Assembly: GCF_013389365.1 (NCBI RefSeq)
Contig: NZ_JACADJ010000040.1
Coordinates: 1-36,895 of the forward strand
Direction of reading: 5' to 3'
Length of the DNA stretch: 36,895 nt
DNA from: Desulfobacter latus
Lineage (GTDB): Bacteria > Desulfobacterota > Desulfobacteria > Desulfobacterales > Desulfobacteraceae
The notes under the pieces are model-generated. The model worked only from the letters and a program-made list of their open reading frames with translations, was not told the origin of the DNA and did not search any database. Positions within the stretch are counted from its first letter, which is position 1; every line of letters begins with the position of its first letter. Both the position numbers and the translations under genes were made by a program. Of this stretch, positions 1 through 8,444 are shown in pieces.

Positions 1-113
1 TAATCATATCTACCGGTTGGTAATTTAGTGGCTTTAATCTTTCCACTTTTAATATAATTTCTTAAAGTGGATTTAGATACCCTAAGTATTTTAAGTGCTT
101 GATTTGCTTTCAT
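1..113 (-). CDS. IS607-type serine recombinase (TnpA), N-terminal part, cut by window edge
   Basis: The minus strand from the ATG at 113 reads into the left edge as an open frame of 37 codons. It begins MKANQALKILRVSKSTLRNY and continues with KSGKIKATKLPTGRYD. This is the MerR-like helix-turn-helix that opens IS607-family transposases, which are small serine recombinases that choose insertion sites with little specificity. The catalytic serine domain and any tnpB partner would lie to the left, outside the window, so intactness cannot be judged. A lone excisionase-type HTH protein is the alternative. The A+T-rich 120 bases upstream fit the end of such an element; IS607 elements lack terminal inverted repeats, so its edge cannot be fixed by eye. 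Confidence 0.7.
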   Translation of the reverse strand, partial: MKANQALKILRVSKSTLRNYIKSGKIKATKLPTGRYD

Positions 114-232
114 ATCAATCCTTATAACACTTTTTGAAGTATAATTCCACTACTTTTTAATGTTTTTTGACATATTTTTCTTGTCTATATATTATTGTAT
201 TAATTTTATCCTGATGGCGTTTTTTGATATAA

Positions 233-266
233 AAAACACCGGAAAACCATCAGGCCTTTCCGATGT
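233..266 (-). terminator. Terminator-like hairpin reading left
   Basis: On the minus strand an 11-bp stem (AACATCGGAAA against TTTCCGGTGTT, with one G-U pair) is followed directly by a run of T residues (plus-strand A run 231-236). A second overlapping inverted repeat, CCTGATGG (210-217) with CCATCAGG (247-254), could compete with it. No minus-strand gene ends just to its right, where the MITE lies, so it may be a leftover of a disrupted gene or part of the IS607 element end. Confidence 0.4.
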
Positions 267-272
267 TATTTA

Positions 273-349
273 GAGCCTGTTTGATAATTAGGGGATCGAA
301 GCGAAATTTCATGGAATTGCAGCCGATTCATCAATTATCAAACAGGCTC
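273..349. mobile_element. 77-bp MITE with 17-bp terminal inverted repeats and TTA duplication
   Basis: The sequence GAGCCTGTTTGATAATT at 273-289 is repeated exactly in inverted orientation at 333-349. The element is flanked on both sides by TTA (270-272 and 350-352), as expected of a 3-bp target duplication. The interior is too short to code for anything useful. Ends starting GAGCCTG and T-N-A targets are typical of the IS5 group (IS1031-like) of transposons, so this is best read as a miniature element mobilised in trans. The family assignment is from memory of end sequences; the repeat and duplication are seen directly. Confidence 0.7.
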
Positions 350-363
350 TTACATAACACAGG

Positions 364-392
364 TTGCCGGGAAGATACAGCATCCCCGGCAA
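364..392. repeat. Small perfect hairpin in the spacer before the response regulator
   Basis: TTGCCGGG (364-371) pairs with CCCGGCAA (385-392) around a 13-base loop. No T run follows on either strand, so it is not a standard terminator. The rest of 350-555 is A+T rich and shows no gene. Confidence 0.3.
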
Positions 393-555
393 AGGGTGTT
401 CAAAAGATTATCCGATTTTTAAATAAATACTTGATTTGTGTGTCCAATCTTGAAATTATAAATAGCAAGTTGCGTACCATTGTGTTTTAAAATAGTTAAA
501 AAATAGGGTGACCTATCCTTTAAATTGTGCCGGCAAGAAGGAGGTTTTAAGCGTT

Positions 556-1941
556 TTGAATTCCCCAAATCCGGATAATCCCATATTCCTGGTGGATGAT
601 AATCCAAAGATCCTTGCTGAAGTAGAAACAACGCTGCGAATGGCCGGTTTTGACAACATCACTGCCATCCAGGATTCAAGGGATGTGATCAGGACCATGG
701 AACGCAAGATTCCCGGACTGGTCCTCCTGGATTTGAATATGCCCCATATCAGCGGCACCCACCTGTTGAAAAGTATTCGCAAAACCTGGCCAAGAATCCC
801 TGTGATTGTGCTTACAGGGAATATTGATGTAGATACGGCTGTTAAATGTATGAAGATCGGGGCCATGGATTATATCCTCAAGCCCGTTGATCCGGATCGC
901 CTGGTCAAGTCGGTGAAACAGGCCCTTGATGGCGGACAGGCCCCGGGGTTGCTTTCAAAATCCCTGCACCAGGAGTTGTTTACCCAGATAAAAAAACCTG
1001 CCGCTTTCAGCGCCATCATCACTCAGGACAGTCAGATGCATGCGATTTTTCATTATGTTGAAGCTGTGGCGCCGTCTCCCCAGCCGGTGCTGATCTTTGG
1101 GGAAACAGGCGTGGGGAAGGAATTGATCAGCCAGTGCATTCACAACTTAAGCGGTCGCAAGGGGAAACTGGTTAAGGTCAATGTGGCGGGACTGGATGAC
1201 AATATGTTTTCAGATACGTTGTTCGGCCATGTACCCGGCGCATTTACCAGCGCCCGGAACGCCCGGCCCGGGTTGATACTTAAAGCCTCCGGGGGAACTT
1301 TGATGCTGGATGAGATCGGCGATCTGGCATTGTCCTCTCAGGTCAAGCTGCTCAGGCTGCTCCAGGAAGGTGATTATCTGGCATTGGGGTCGGATATTAC
1401 CCGGCATTCAGATACCCGGATCATTGCTTCCACGAACCAGGATCTGTGGGCACTTGAAAAACAGGGCAAATTCAGAAAGGATCTGATTTACCGCCTTTCC
1501 ACACATACGCTGACCATACCGCCGCTGCGGGAACGCCTTTTAGATATTCCCCTGCTTCTGGACCGGTTTATCTGCCAGGCCGCTGATGAACTGGACAAGC
1601 CCGTGCCTGATATCCCCAAACGTCTTATTGAAACCATGGAAACATATCCGTTCAAGGGAAATATCAGGGAGTTGAAATCCATGGTTTACGATGCCATGTC
1701 CAGATACCAGGGCGGGACCTTCTCTGCTGATTTATTTAATATTTTCACTCATGGCGATCATGGGCCCGGTGCTGCTATCTCCTCAGATCCGGGACTTCCG
1801 ACGCTGAAACAAGCCGCAAATGCGCTGGTGGAAAAAGCCATGGCTCATACAGGGGGGAATCAGTCTGCCGCAGCCAAGATTCTGGGTATTTCACAGCAGG
1901 CGCTCAGCAAGCGCCTTCAAAAATTACGCGAACAGGAATAG
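556..1941 (+). CDS. NtrC-family sigma-54-dependent response regulator
   Basis: This is a two-component response regulator that activates sigma-54 RNA polymerase. An N-terminal receiver has the acidic pair in FLVDDN, phospho-acceptor Asp near residue 59 (LLDLNMP) and the KP lysine. The central AAA+ domain has Walker A GETGVGKE (about 182), the loop that contacts sigma-54 as GAFTSA (about 228) where most relatives have GAFTGA, and Walker B LMLDEIGDL. A Fis-type helix-turn-helix ends the protein (GGNQSAAAKILGISQQALSKR). The open frame extends to a GTG at 508, but that codon has no ribosome binding site. The TTG at 556 follows AGGAGG by 11 bases and sits just before the receiver, so I chose it. 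No partner kinase is in the window. The palindromes and sigma-54 promoter ahead of the next gene make acs a likely target. Confidence 0.9.
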   Translation: MNSPNPDNPIFLVDDNPKILAEVETTLRMAGFDNITAIQDSRDVIRTMERKIPGLVLLDLNMPHISGTHLLKSIRKTWPRIPVIVLTGNIDVDTAVKCMKIGAMDYILKPVDPDRLVKSVKQALDGGQAPGLLSKSLHQELFTQIKKPAAFSAIITQDSQMHAIFHYVEAVAPSPQPVLIFGETGVGKELISQCIHNLSGRKGKLVKVNVAGLDDNMFSDTLFGHVPGAFTSARNARPGLILKASGGTLMLDEIGDLALSSQVKLLRLLQEGDYLALGSDITRHSDTRIIASTNQDLWALEKQGKFRKDLIYRLSTHTLTIPPLRERLLDIPLLLDRFICQAADELDKPVPDIPKRLIETMETYPFKGNIRELKSMVYDAMSRYQGGTFSADLFNIFTHGDHGPGAAISSDPGLPTLKQAANALVEKAMAHTGGNQSAAAKILGISQQALSKRLQKLREQE

Positions 1942-1952
1942 GTCGGTCTGTC

Positions 1953-2056
1953 TACAATTTAATTGTATCTACAATTTTTATTGTGAATTGCTCTACATTA
2001 TTAATATAAAACGTTTTTTTGTATTTAATCGAAAAAAATCTACAACTTTTGTTGTA
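1953..2056. promoter_or_regulatory. Three ACAAY-N3/4-RTTGT palindromes, candidate upstream activator sites
   Basis: Three short palindromes share one design: ACAATttaATTGT (1954-1966), ACAATttttATTGT (1971-1984) and ACAACttttGTTGT (2042-2055), each preceded by T or CT. They lie roughly 100 to 210 bases upstream of the predicted sigma-54 start, the usual place for enhancer-type sites. The regulator encoded immediately upstream is the obvious candidate to bind them, but that link is inferred. In RNA they would also form short A-U rich hairpins. Confidence 0.55.
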
Positions 2057-2134
2057 TTTTGTTTTTTTACTGTATGAAATCAATTTTTTTGATATTTTAT
2101 CTATTATCAGGATGTTATATTTGAAATTCGTCCC

Positions 2135-2150
2135 CGGTATAAAGCTTGCT
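2135..2150 (+). promoter_or_regulatory. Candidate sigma-54 promoter of acs
   Basis: CGGTATAAAGCTTGCT has GG (2136-2137) and GC (2148-2149) separated by exactly 10 bases, with TTGC in the -12 element. The -24 element is weak (CGGT instead of TGGCAC). Transcription would start near 2161, about 50 bases before acs. The activator gene and palindromes upstream raise the likelihood. Confidence 0.5.
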
Positions 2151-2211
2151 TTGAATATAAATGTTTTTAAATAAAAATTATATATAATGCCTGAAGGAGA
2201 AACTTAATATT

Positions 2212-4176
2212 ATGAACGAGAACATGTTTCATGCGCCGGATAAATTTCGTAAAAATGCCTGGATTCAATCCATGGACGAATACAAGGCGATGTACAAAAA
2301 ATCCGTGGAAGATCCTGAAGGGTTCTGGGGTGAAATCGCAGAAACGTTTTACTGGGAAAAAAAATGGGACAAGGTCCGGGATTTTAACTACAGCATGTCC
2401 AGGGGACCGGTGTTCATTGAATGGTTTAAAAATGCCAAGACCAATATTACATACAACTGCCTGGATCGTCATCTGGATACCCGGGGTGACCAGGCCGCTT
2501 TGATCTGGGAGGGAAACAGTCCGGATGAGGATATGGTGATCACCTATCGTGAGCTCCATGAAAAAGTATGCCGCTTTGCCAATGCCCTGAAAGAAAGCGG
2601 GGTGGGCAAGGGCGACCGTGTGGCCATATACCTGCCGATGATCCCGGAACTGGCCATCACCATGATGGCCTGTGCCAGGATCGGGGCCATTCATTCCATT
2701 GTATTCGGGGGCTTTTCTTCCGAGGCCCTGGCCAACAGAATCATGGATTCCCATTGCAAGATTCTGGTGACATCGGATGGTGTCATGCGCGGGGCCAAGG
2801 CCATTCCCCTCAAGAGTAATGCGGATCAGGCCCTTGGTATGTGTACAGACCTGGGACACATTGTCGGCACCTGTTTTGTGGTCAAGCGAACCGGTTCCGA
2901 CGTTAATATGGTAGAGAATCGGGATGTATGGTGGCATGAGGCCGCCCAGGCCCAGAGTGCTGAGTGCCCCGTGGAATGGATGGATGCGGAAGATCCGCTG
3001 TTTATTCTCTATACATCAGGCTCCACAGGCACCCCCAAGGGGGTTCAGCACAATGTCGGCGGATATATGGTGTATACCGGGGCTACCTTTAAATACGTAT
3101 TTGATTACCACGAAGGCGATATTTACTGGTGTACGGCAGATATCGGCTGGGTTACGGGCCATTCCTATATTGTTTACGGTCCGCTTTCCCAGGGGGCCAC
3201 ATCCATTATATTTGAAGGCGTACCCACCTATCCGGATCCCGGTAGGTTCTGGGCCACTGTTGACAAATGGAAAGTCAACCAGTTTTACACCGCCCCCACT
3301 GCCATTCGGTCACTCATGGCTCAGGGGGAGGAATGGGTGGCAAAATATGACCTCTCCTCTCTGCGGGTTTTGGGGTCCGTGGGTGAGCCCATCAACCCCG
3401 AGGCGTGGCATTGGTACCATAAACAGGTGGGAAAGGGGCAGTGCCCCATTGTAGATACTTGGTGGCAGACAGAGACCGGCGGCATCATGATTTCTGCGTT
3501 GCCCTATGCCATTGATCAGAAACCCGGCTCCGCTACCCTGCCGTTTTTCTCTGTGCAGCCTGCGGTGCTTAGTGAAGACGGGAAAGAACTGGCAGGGGCC
3601 TGCGAGGGAATCCTTGCGATCAAGGCACCCTGGCCCGGTCAGGCGCGTACGGTTTATAACAATCATGACCGGTTTGAAATGACGTATTTTCAGATGTTTG
3701 ACGGATATTATTTTGCAGGAGACGGCTGCCGCAGGGATGAGGATGGCTATATTTGGATCACAGGCCGTGTGGATGACGTTATTAACGTGTCCGGACACCG
3801 CATGAGTACATCAGAGGTGGAAGCAGCCCTGGGAAGTCACACTGATGTGGCTGAGGCCGCAGTCATCGGGTTTCCCCATGATATTAAAGGGCAGGGGATT
3901 TATGCGTTTGTTACCCTGAATATGGGAGTCGCCCCCTCCGATGAACTGATGGCTGCCCTGAAACAGCATGTGAGAATTGAAATCGGGCCCATTGCCACGC
4001 CGGATATCATCAATTTTGCTTCGGATCTGCCCAAGACCCGGTCGGGCAAGATCATGCGGCGTATATTAAGAAAGATTGCAACGGATGAGTATGATCAGCT
4101 TGGCGATATATCCACACTTTCTGATCCTGACGTTGTGGACACCTTGATCAATAGTCATAAGGTGTTGATGAAATAA
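2212..4176 (+). CDS. acs: Acetyl-CoA synthetase (AMP-forming)
   Basis: The enzyme converts acetate, ATP and CoA to acetyl-CoA, AMP and pyrophosphate in the cytoplasm, allowing acetate activation or recovery. At 654 residues it has the family's usual length. The adenylate-forming signature [11 protein letters not shown] lies near residues 266-276, followed by WWQTETGG and by the hinge region with [14 protein letters not shown] and [15 protein letters not shown]. The C-terminal TRSGKIMRR contains the catalytic lysine (about 613) that protein acetylation inactivates in well-studied homologues. AAGGAG lies about 11 bases before the ATG. It stands alone between a candidate sigma-54 promoter and a strong terminator, which suggests its own regulation, probably by the adjacent NtrC-type regulator. 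Confidence 0.96.
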   Translation: MNENMFHAPDKFRKNAWIQSMDEYKAMYKKSVEDPEGFWGEIAETFYWEKKWDKVRDFNYSMSRGPVFIEWFKNAKTNITYNCLDRHLDTRGDQAALIWEGNSPDEDMVITYRELHEKVCRFANALKESGVGKGDRVAIYLPMIPELAITMMACARIGAIHSIVFGGFSSEALANRIMDSHCKILVTSDGVMRGAKAIPLKSNADQALGMCTDLGHIVGTCFVVKRTGSDVNMVENRDVWWHEAAQAQSAECPVEWMDAEDPLFILYTSGSTGTPKGVQHNVGGYMVYTGATFKYVFDYHEGDIYWCTADIGWVTGHSYIVYGPLSQGATSIIFEGVPTYPDPGRFWATVDKWKVNQFYTAPTAIRSLMAQGEEWVAKYDLSSLRVLGSVGEPINPEAWHWYHKQVGKGQCPIVDTWWQTETGGIMISALPYAIDQKPGSATLPFFSVQPAVLSEDGKELAGACEGILAIKAPWPGQARTVYNNHDRFEMTYFQMFDGYYFAGDGCRRDEDGYIWITGRVDDVINVSGHRMSTSEVEAALGSHTDVAEAAVIGFPHDIKGQGIYAFVTLNMGVAPSDELMAALKQHVRIEIGPIATPDIINFASDLPKTRSGKIMRRILRKIATDEYDQLGDISTLSDPDVVDTLINSHKVLMK

Positions 4177-4198
4177 TAATATCCACTGACAGATCGTT

Positions 4199-4242
4199 GG
4201 AAAGGCCGATAAACCCGACAGGTTTTCCGGCCTTTTCTGTTT
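4199..4242 (+). terminator. Rho-independent terminator after acs
   Basis: AAAGGCCG (4201-4208) pairs with CGGCCTTT (4228-4235), with an inner AAACC/GGTTT stem, followed by TTCTGTTT. It lies 25 bases beyond the acs stop codon. Confidence 0.85.
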
Positions 4243-4257
4243 CCCAGTTCGTTAATC

Positions 4258-4287
4258 TTGACAGTCTGACTGATTTTGCTCTATAGG
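4258..4287 (+). promoter_or_regulatory. Candidate sigma-70 promoter of sat-cysC
   Basis: TTGACA (4258-4263) is followed after 18 bases by TATAGG (4282-4287). This would give a leader of about 95 bases before the ATG at 4387. Confidence 0.5.
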
Positions 4288-4386
4288 TACTGAGTTTGCC
4301 AAGGATAGGCAATCACGAAAGATTTTGATGGATCATTCGGTTTTTTCATAAAAAATAAAGACGATTATTATTTAAAGGATAGTTAC

Positions 4387-6081
4387 ATGCCCCAAGACGC
4401 CTCTCTTGTCAATCTTCTGGTGGATCAGGAACGCCATACCGCACTTAAACAGTTGTTGTCCTCTTTACCGGATATCACATTGAAACTGCGTCAAATCTGT
4501 GATTTTGAATTATTGACCACTGGTGTGTTCAGTCCGCTGAACGGATTTATGACCCGGGAAGCATACGAAAGCGTTCTGGACCGCATGCGTCTGCCTTCCG
4601 GTGAAATTTGGCCCGTCCCCATCTGCCTTGATATCTCCCGGGATCTTTCAGACCGGATTGAGGCCGGCCAGTCCGCTGTGCTTCGTGACCCGGAAGGATT
4701 TCCCTTAGGTATCATGGCCATTGAGGACATTTGGCAGGCGGACCGGGAAAAAGAGGCCATGGCGGTTTACGGCACGACGGATATGATCCATGATGAGGTG
4801 GCTCGGCTTCATGGGAGAGGCGACAGATACTACGTTGGCGGCAGTATCGAAGCATTAAATCTGCCCATCCATTCTGATTTTAAGCAGATTCGCAACACAC
4901 CGTCAGAGGTCCGGCAACAGTTTTGTAAGCTGGGATGGAAGCGGGTTGTGGGGTTCCAGACCCGGCAGCCCATTCACCGTCCCCAGTTCGAGCTAACCAT
5001 CCAGGCCATGAAAAAGGCCAAGGCCAATCTGCTGATGCTGCCCATCGCAGGTATCCCCAGACCCGGCGATTTTGACCATTATACCCGGATGCGCTGTTAT
5101 CAGAAGGTGGCCGCTCATTATCCCCCGGACACCTATATGCTCAATCTCCTGCCGTTATCCGCCCGGATGGCAGGTCCACGGGATGCGGTGCTTCACATGA
5201 TCATCGGAAAAAATTTTGGGTGTACCCACTTTGTTATCGGGCATAACCATGCAACCCCGGGACGGGACAGCTGCGGAAATCCCTTCTACGATACCCCCCA
5301 GGTCAGGGAACTGGCCCAGGATGCCGGCCAGGAGATCGGTATTGAACCTGTCTTTTTTGAAGAGATGGTCTATCTGCCCTTTGAGGATGAGTTTAAGCTG
5401 GCCAGCGAGGTCAAGGCCGGCCAGGAAACCCTCTCTTTTACCAATGACCATATTCGTGACCGGGTTCGAAAGGGCAAACATATACCGGAATGGGCCAGTT
5501 TCCCAGAGGTCATCAAAGAATTGCGCCGCTCCTATCCGTCCCCTGCCGGTCAGGGATTTACCGTTTTTCTCACAGGGCTTTCCGGGGCCGGGAAATCCAC
5601 TATTGCCAAGGTGCTGTATTCAAAATTTATGGAAGTCGGCACCCGGCCCGTAACCCTTCTGGACGGCGATATTGTCCGGCGCAATTTGTCTTCAGAGCTT
5701 AATTTTTCCAAGGAACACCGTGATATCAATGTCCGGCGCATCGGATTTGTGGCCTCTGAGATCACCAAGAACAGGGGCGTTGCCATCTGTGCCCCCATTG
5801 CCCCTTACGAACGTACAAGGTCAAAAATACGTACATCCATCGAAGCCCATGGCGGATTTTTTGAAATCCATGTGGCCACCCCCATCAGCGTGTGCGAAAA
5901 AAGGGATCGCAAAGGCATGTATGCCAAAGCCAAGGCAGGATTGCTCAAGGGCTTCACCGGGGTGGATGATCCATATGAAGAACCTTCAAACCCGGAGCTG
6001 TCCATTGACACCTCCAACCTGACCCCGGATGAGGCGGTTCAGCAGATTTTACTGCTGATCAGTGAAAAAGGGTTTGTGTAG
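4387..6081 (+). CDS. Fused sulfate adenylyltransferase / adenylylsulfate kinase with altered sulfurylase motifs
   Basis: The N-terminal part (about 1-385) has the ATP sulfurylase fold and the C-terminal part (about 390-564) is an APS kinase, with P-loop GLSGAGKST (397-405), DGD (426-428) and the RRNL and PYERTR segments. APS kinase makes PAPS from APS. The kinase looks complete. The sulfurylase half aligns along its length, but its signatures differ from the family: QTRN-x2-HxxH is QTRQPIHRPQ (191-200) and GRDHAGPG is GHNHATPG (285-292). Hence the second HxxH histidine and the GRD arginine are missing. Either the half is inactive or uses altered chemistry, or it serves as a scaffold for the kinase. 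A separate dissimilatory Sat would then be expected elsewhere. AAAGGA precedes the ATG. No terminator is obvious downstream. Family certain, sulfurylase activity doubtful. Confidence 0.92.
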   Translation: MPQDASLVNLLVDQERHTALKQLLSSLPDITLKLRQICDFELLTTGVFSPLNGFMTREAYESVLDRMRLPSGEIWPVPICLDISRDLSDRIEAGQSAVLRDPEGFPLGIMAIEDIWQADREKEAMAVYGTTDMIHDEVARLHGRGDRYYVGGSIEALNLPIHSDFKQIRNTPSEVRQQFCKLGWKRVVGFQTRQPIHRPQFELTIQAMKKAKANLLMLPIAGIPRPGDFDHYTRMRCYQKVAAHYPPDTYMLNLLPLSARMAGPRDAVLHMIIGKNFGCTHFVIGHNHATPGRDSCGNPFYDTPQVRELAQDAGQEIGIEPVFFEEMVYLPFEDEFKLASEVKAGQETLSFTNDHIRDRVRKGKHIPEWASFPEVIKELRRSYPSPAGQGFTVFLTGLSGAGKSTIAKVLYSKFMEVGTRPVTLLDGDIVRRNLSSELNFSKEHRDINVRRIGFVASEITKNRGVAICAPIAPYERTRSKIRTSIEAHGGFFEIHVATPISVCEKRDRKGMYAKAKAGLLKGFTGVDDPYEEPSNPELSIDTSNLTPDEAVQQILLLISEKGFV

Positions 6082-6229
6082 CCGGATTGATTCTCTTCGC
6101 CTTTCGAATCTCACGATTCAAGCCCGTTGCTTTAGGCCCATGGTCAGAATTAAATCTGCCACAGATGCGCCGGATTTAAAGTCGCCGGCAAGGCACGTCA
6201 ACGGAAGCAATTGGTATATATGGCCTTGA

Positions 6230-6433
6230 TCAGTTCAGCAACTTGTCAACGGATGTATCGTTCAGCCCAAAGGGGATGTTGACTATTTTGGCCCCGGCCC
6301 GGGTGTAAGCGTCGTCGGTGTTTTTTTCAACCAGCACCTTATGTCCGTTTTCAACCATCACCTCCACGCCGGCCGGGGTCATGCATACCCGGTTCTCCTC
6401 CGACTTGATCTCCTTGGGTACTCCGATAATCAT
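6230..6433 (-). pseudogene. ald: Alanine dehydrogenase N-terminal remnant
   Basis: The 67 codons open with MIIGVPKEIKSEENRVCMTP and AGVEVMVENGHKVLVEKN, the first ~38 residues of alanine dehydrogenase. The next part, expected to read like AGLGSGF-x-D-x-x-Y, is shortened to TDDAYTRAGAKIV, and the frame then runs into unrelated sequence and stops. Full-length Ald is about 370 residues, so over 80 percent is missing, including the NAD-binding domain. Its first 83 bases overlap the 3' end of the ydjM-like gene in another frame, suggesting a deletion joined the two. I treat it as a decayed gene. Confidence 0.7.
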
Positions 6434-7187
6434 GTTTTTTATCCCATTTTCTGATATCTATTTTCTTAATCTCGGCATACAGCCCGCTGAACCATTTTCC
6501 ACTGGGGAAAAATTCGAGGTGTTTATAGGTTTGGGGGGCAAAAATCACGGAAAAAAAACGGGTCGGACTGGGCATGGCCACAAATAAAAGGGCAATGAGC
6601 ATATAAACGGCAATGGTTTCCTTCATCTTTTTAATGCTTCCGAGTTTAAGCGCCGACCCTAAAGATGCTTTCACTTTAAAGCGTGCGAAATCAATACTGT
6701 ACAGTTCATCAAGTATAAGGTGCAGGATCGAGCCGCTGAAAACAAATCCCCCGCCCATCCAGGATACAAAATCATTGAAATGAAACACGCGGTTCAGAAC
6801 AATTGTCGCCATGCATCCAAAGGCCACCGCCGCCGGTATGGAATGGATTATGCCCCGGTGCACCGTCAGCTTCGTGAACAAGGAAAAAACAAAAAATTTT
6901 ATAAAAATAAAACTTGCCGCCCAGAGAATGAACAGCTCCATCACTGTGTTGTCCGCCCGCTGCTTGAACATGACCAAAAATGATATAAATGTCGCAACAA
7001 ATGTAAACAATAACCGCACCGTTAAAGAGCTGTCTGAATCAATGTCCGGCAACAGGCCGCCCACTACCCCGAGAATCACGTAAAGCACGACTTCCTGGGG
7101 AGATGCAACTGCTGATGCAAACAGCATGGTTGCCGCCATGCTGCTTCCTATGCTTGCTACGGTAAGATGTGTTTTAAAATTCGCCAT
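6351..7187 (-). CDS. YdjM/LexA-binding-type inner-membrane metal-dependent hydrolase
   Basis: A 278-residue integral membrane protein with about six or seven hydrophobic segments. It carries the conserved polar motifs of the YdjM family (PF04307): LLPDIDSD near residue 45, HRGIIHS near 130 and HLILDE near 180. Their His and Asp residues are thought to bind a metal, but the substrate is not established for this family. The start follows the upstream methyltransferase stop by 8 bases, with AGG of its last codons as possible ribosome binding site, so the two are probably co-transcribed. The last ~26 residues (after WDKKHD) are read out of frame through the alanine dehydrogenase remnant and look non-native: the original C-terminus may have been lost. 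Confidence 0.75.
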   Translation of the reverse strand: MANFKTHLTVASIGSSMAATMLFASAVASPQEVVLYVILGVVGGLLPDIDSDSSLTVRLLFTFVATFISFLVMFKQRADNTVMELFILWAASFIFIKFFVFSLFTKLTVHRGIIHSIPAAVAFGCMATIVLNRVFHFNDFVSWMGGGFVFSGSILHLILDELYSIDFARFKVKASLGSALKLGSIKKMKETIAVYMLIALLFVAMPSPTRFFSVIFAPQTYKHLEFFPSGKWFSGLYAEIKKIDIRKWDKKHDYRSTQGDQVGGEPGMHDPGRRGGDG

Positions 7188-7195
7188 TGTTTAAC

Positions 7196-8437
7196 TTACC
7201 TGCCGATCAGCCCGATGGCGGTATAAAGATTGAGTCCACCATGGAAAAGGGGCATGGTTGACAGTCCCAGGTTCAGTGCATGGAACTCTTTTTTTCCCGG
7301 GCAGACAACGCCTGCCCGCCATCCTTTGAAATCAGCAGTCAGCTTGTACCCGATCTCTTTATAAAAGGTTGTGATGTTATCTTTTTTATCCAGGCGGATG
7401 CCATAGGGTGGATTCAGAACCACCACGCCCTGGTTGTCTGTAATGGATGGGGGCGTCATGTTGAAAAAGTCATCACAGACCGGGCAGATACGTTGAAACA
7501 CCCTGTGGCGGGCACAGGTCTGTTTCAGATGGTCAATGGCTGTCCGGTCCAGATCCCGGGTCAGAATAGGGGGGAACGCCAGGGGGGCCGTGTCCGCCTT
7601 GGCTGCGTCCATAAGTCTGTTACGGGCATGGACGATACTTTTTTCCTCAAATCCCGGCCAGGTTTCAAAGGCAAAGGATCTGAATGTACCGGGAGGCAAT
7701 GCGCACTGCATCATGGCGCCCTCTAAGCTGAAGGTGCCGGAACCGCACATGGGGTCGGCTATCATGTCCTTTTCAGACAGATTCAGTCGGGTCAGAATGG
7801 CAAAAGCCAGCGTTTCACGCAACGGTGCTTTAAGAATTTTTTCTTTGATACCCCGTTTGTACAAAGGCGTTCCGGACATGTCCAGGGAGAGTTCAAATCT
7901 GTCATTCTCCCCGCGGACCATCAGGGTCTGGGGAGGAACAGCGGTTGATCCGGTAACGTCATAATGCCGGGGGGCATTTTTTAAAAACAGCCGGTCATGA
8001 ACAACGGGTCTGATCCGGTCGGCAATGGCTGTGGAGTGATACAGGCGCGACTTGTGGGTGGTGACCCTGATATCGGGCAGGGCCTGGGCCGGCAGGTATA
8101 GTTCCCAGTCAATGGCTTTAATCTGTTCTTCAAGCCGCCTGAAGCCATCGGCCTTGAATGATGCGAGACGCATGAGAATCCGGGTGGCTGATCCCATCAG
8201 AATATTGGCCAGACAGGCGGTTTTCAGCCGGGTTGTGAATTCAATCCCCCCGGGAAGCACCTTAATCTTATTGATTTTGTAGTTATCTGAAAATATTTCT
8301 CCTGCCTGTTGGGAGATCCGCATCAGTTCTTTTTCACAAATCCCGCCAAGGCCCGGCGGGCATACGGCAAAAAAGACCTGGGGTCTTCCGGAAATACGGC
8401 GTTTTATCCGTTTTTTAAAGGCTGAAGAACTTTGCAA
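7196..8437 (-). CDS. THUMP-domain class I SAM RNA methyltransferase (RlmL/YcbY-type)
   Basis: The protein begins with a ferredoxin-like/THUMP region (FFAVCPPGLGGICEKEL) and continues into the UPF0020 methyltransferase domain with DPMCGSGTF (SAM binding) and NPPYGIRL (catalytic NPPY that places the target amine). Relatives methylate guanine N2 of 23S rRNA. The Rossmann domain appears complete to LYTAIGLIGR. The open frame extends upstream to an ATG at 8632, but that part runs 190 bases through the fmdB gene in another frame and has low-complexity Ala/Pro sequence. I therefore prefer the TTG at 8437, just beyond the fmdB stop; it lies about 20 residues before the first conserved motif. The start is the uncertain point. 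Exact rRNA target unknown. Confidence 0.85.
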   Translation of the reverse strand: MQSSSAFKKRIKRRISGRPQVFFAVCPPGLGGICEKELMRISQQAGEIFSDNYKINKIKVLPGGIEFTTRLKTACLANILMGSATRILMRLASFKADGFRRLEEQIKAIDWELYLPAQALPDIRVTTHKSRLYHSTAIADRIRPVVHDRLFLKNAPRHYDVTGSTAVPPQTLMVRGENDRFELSLDMSGTPLYKRGIKEKILKAPLRETLAFAILTRLNLSEKDMIADPMCGSGTFSLEGAMMQCALPPGTFRSFAFETWPGFEEKSIVHARNRLMDAAKADTAPLAFPPILTRDLDRTAIDHLKQTCARHRVFQRICPVCDDFFNMTPPSITDNQGVVVLNPPYGIRLDKKDNITTFYKEIGYKLTADFKGWRAGVVCPGKKEFHALNLGLSTMPLFHGGLNLYTAIGLIGR

Positions 8438-8444
8438 CGTCGTC

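Noticed and set aside
263-490. 75-codon plus-strand frame across the MITE
   Set aside because: It runs through both terminal repeats of the MITE and the following spacer, with no ribosome site or motif.
508-555. GTG at 508 as the start of the NtrC-type regulator
   Set aside because: No ribosome binding site precedes it, whereas AGGAGG within this stretch points to the TTG at 556.
2167-2937. 256-codon minus-strand open frame
   Set aside because: It is antisense to acs, has no recognisable motif and no ribosome site; long antisense frames are expected opposite biased coding sequence.
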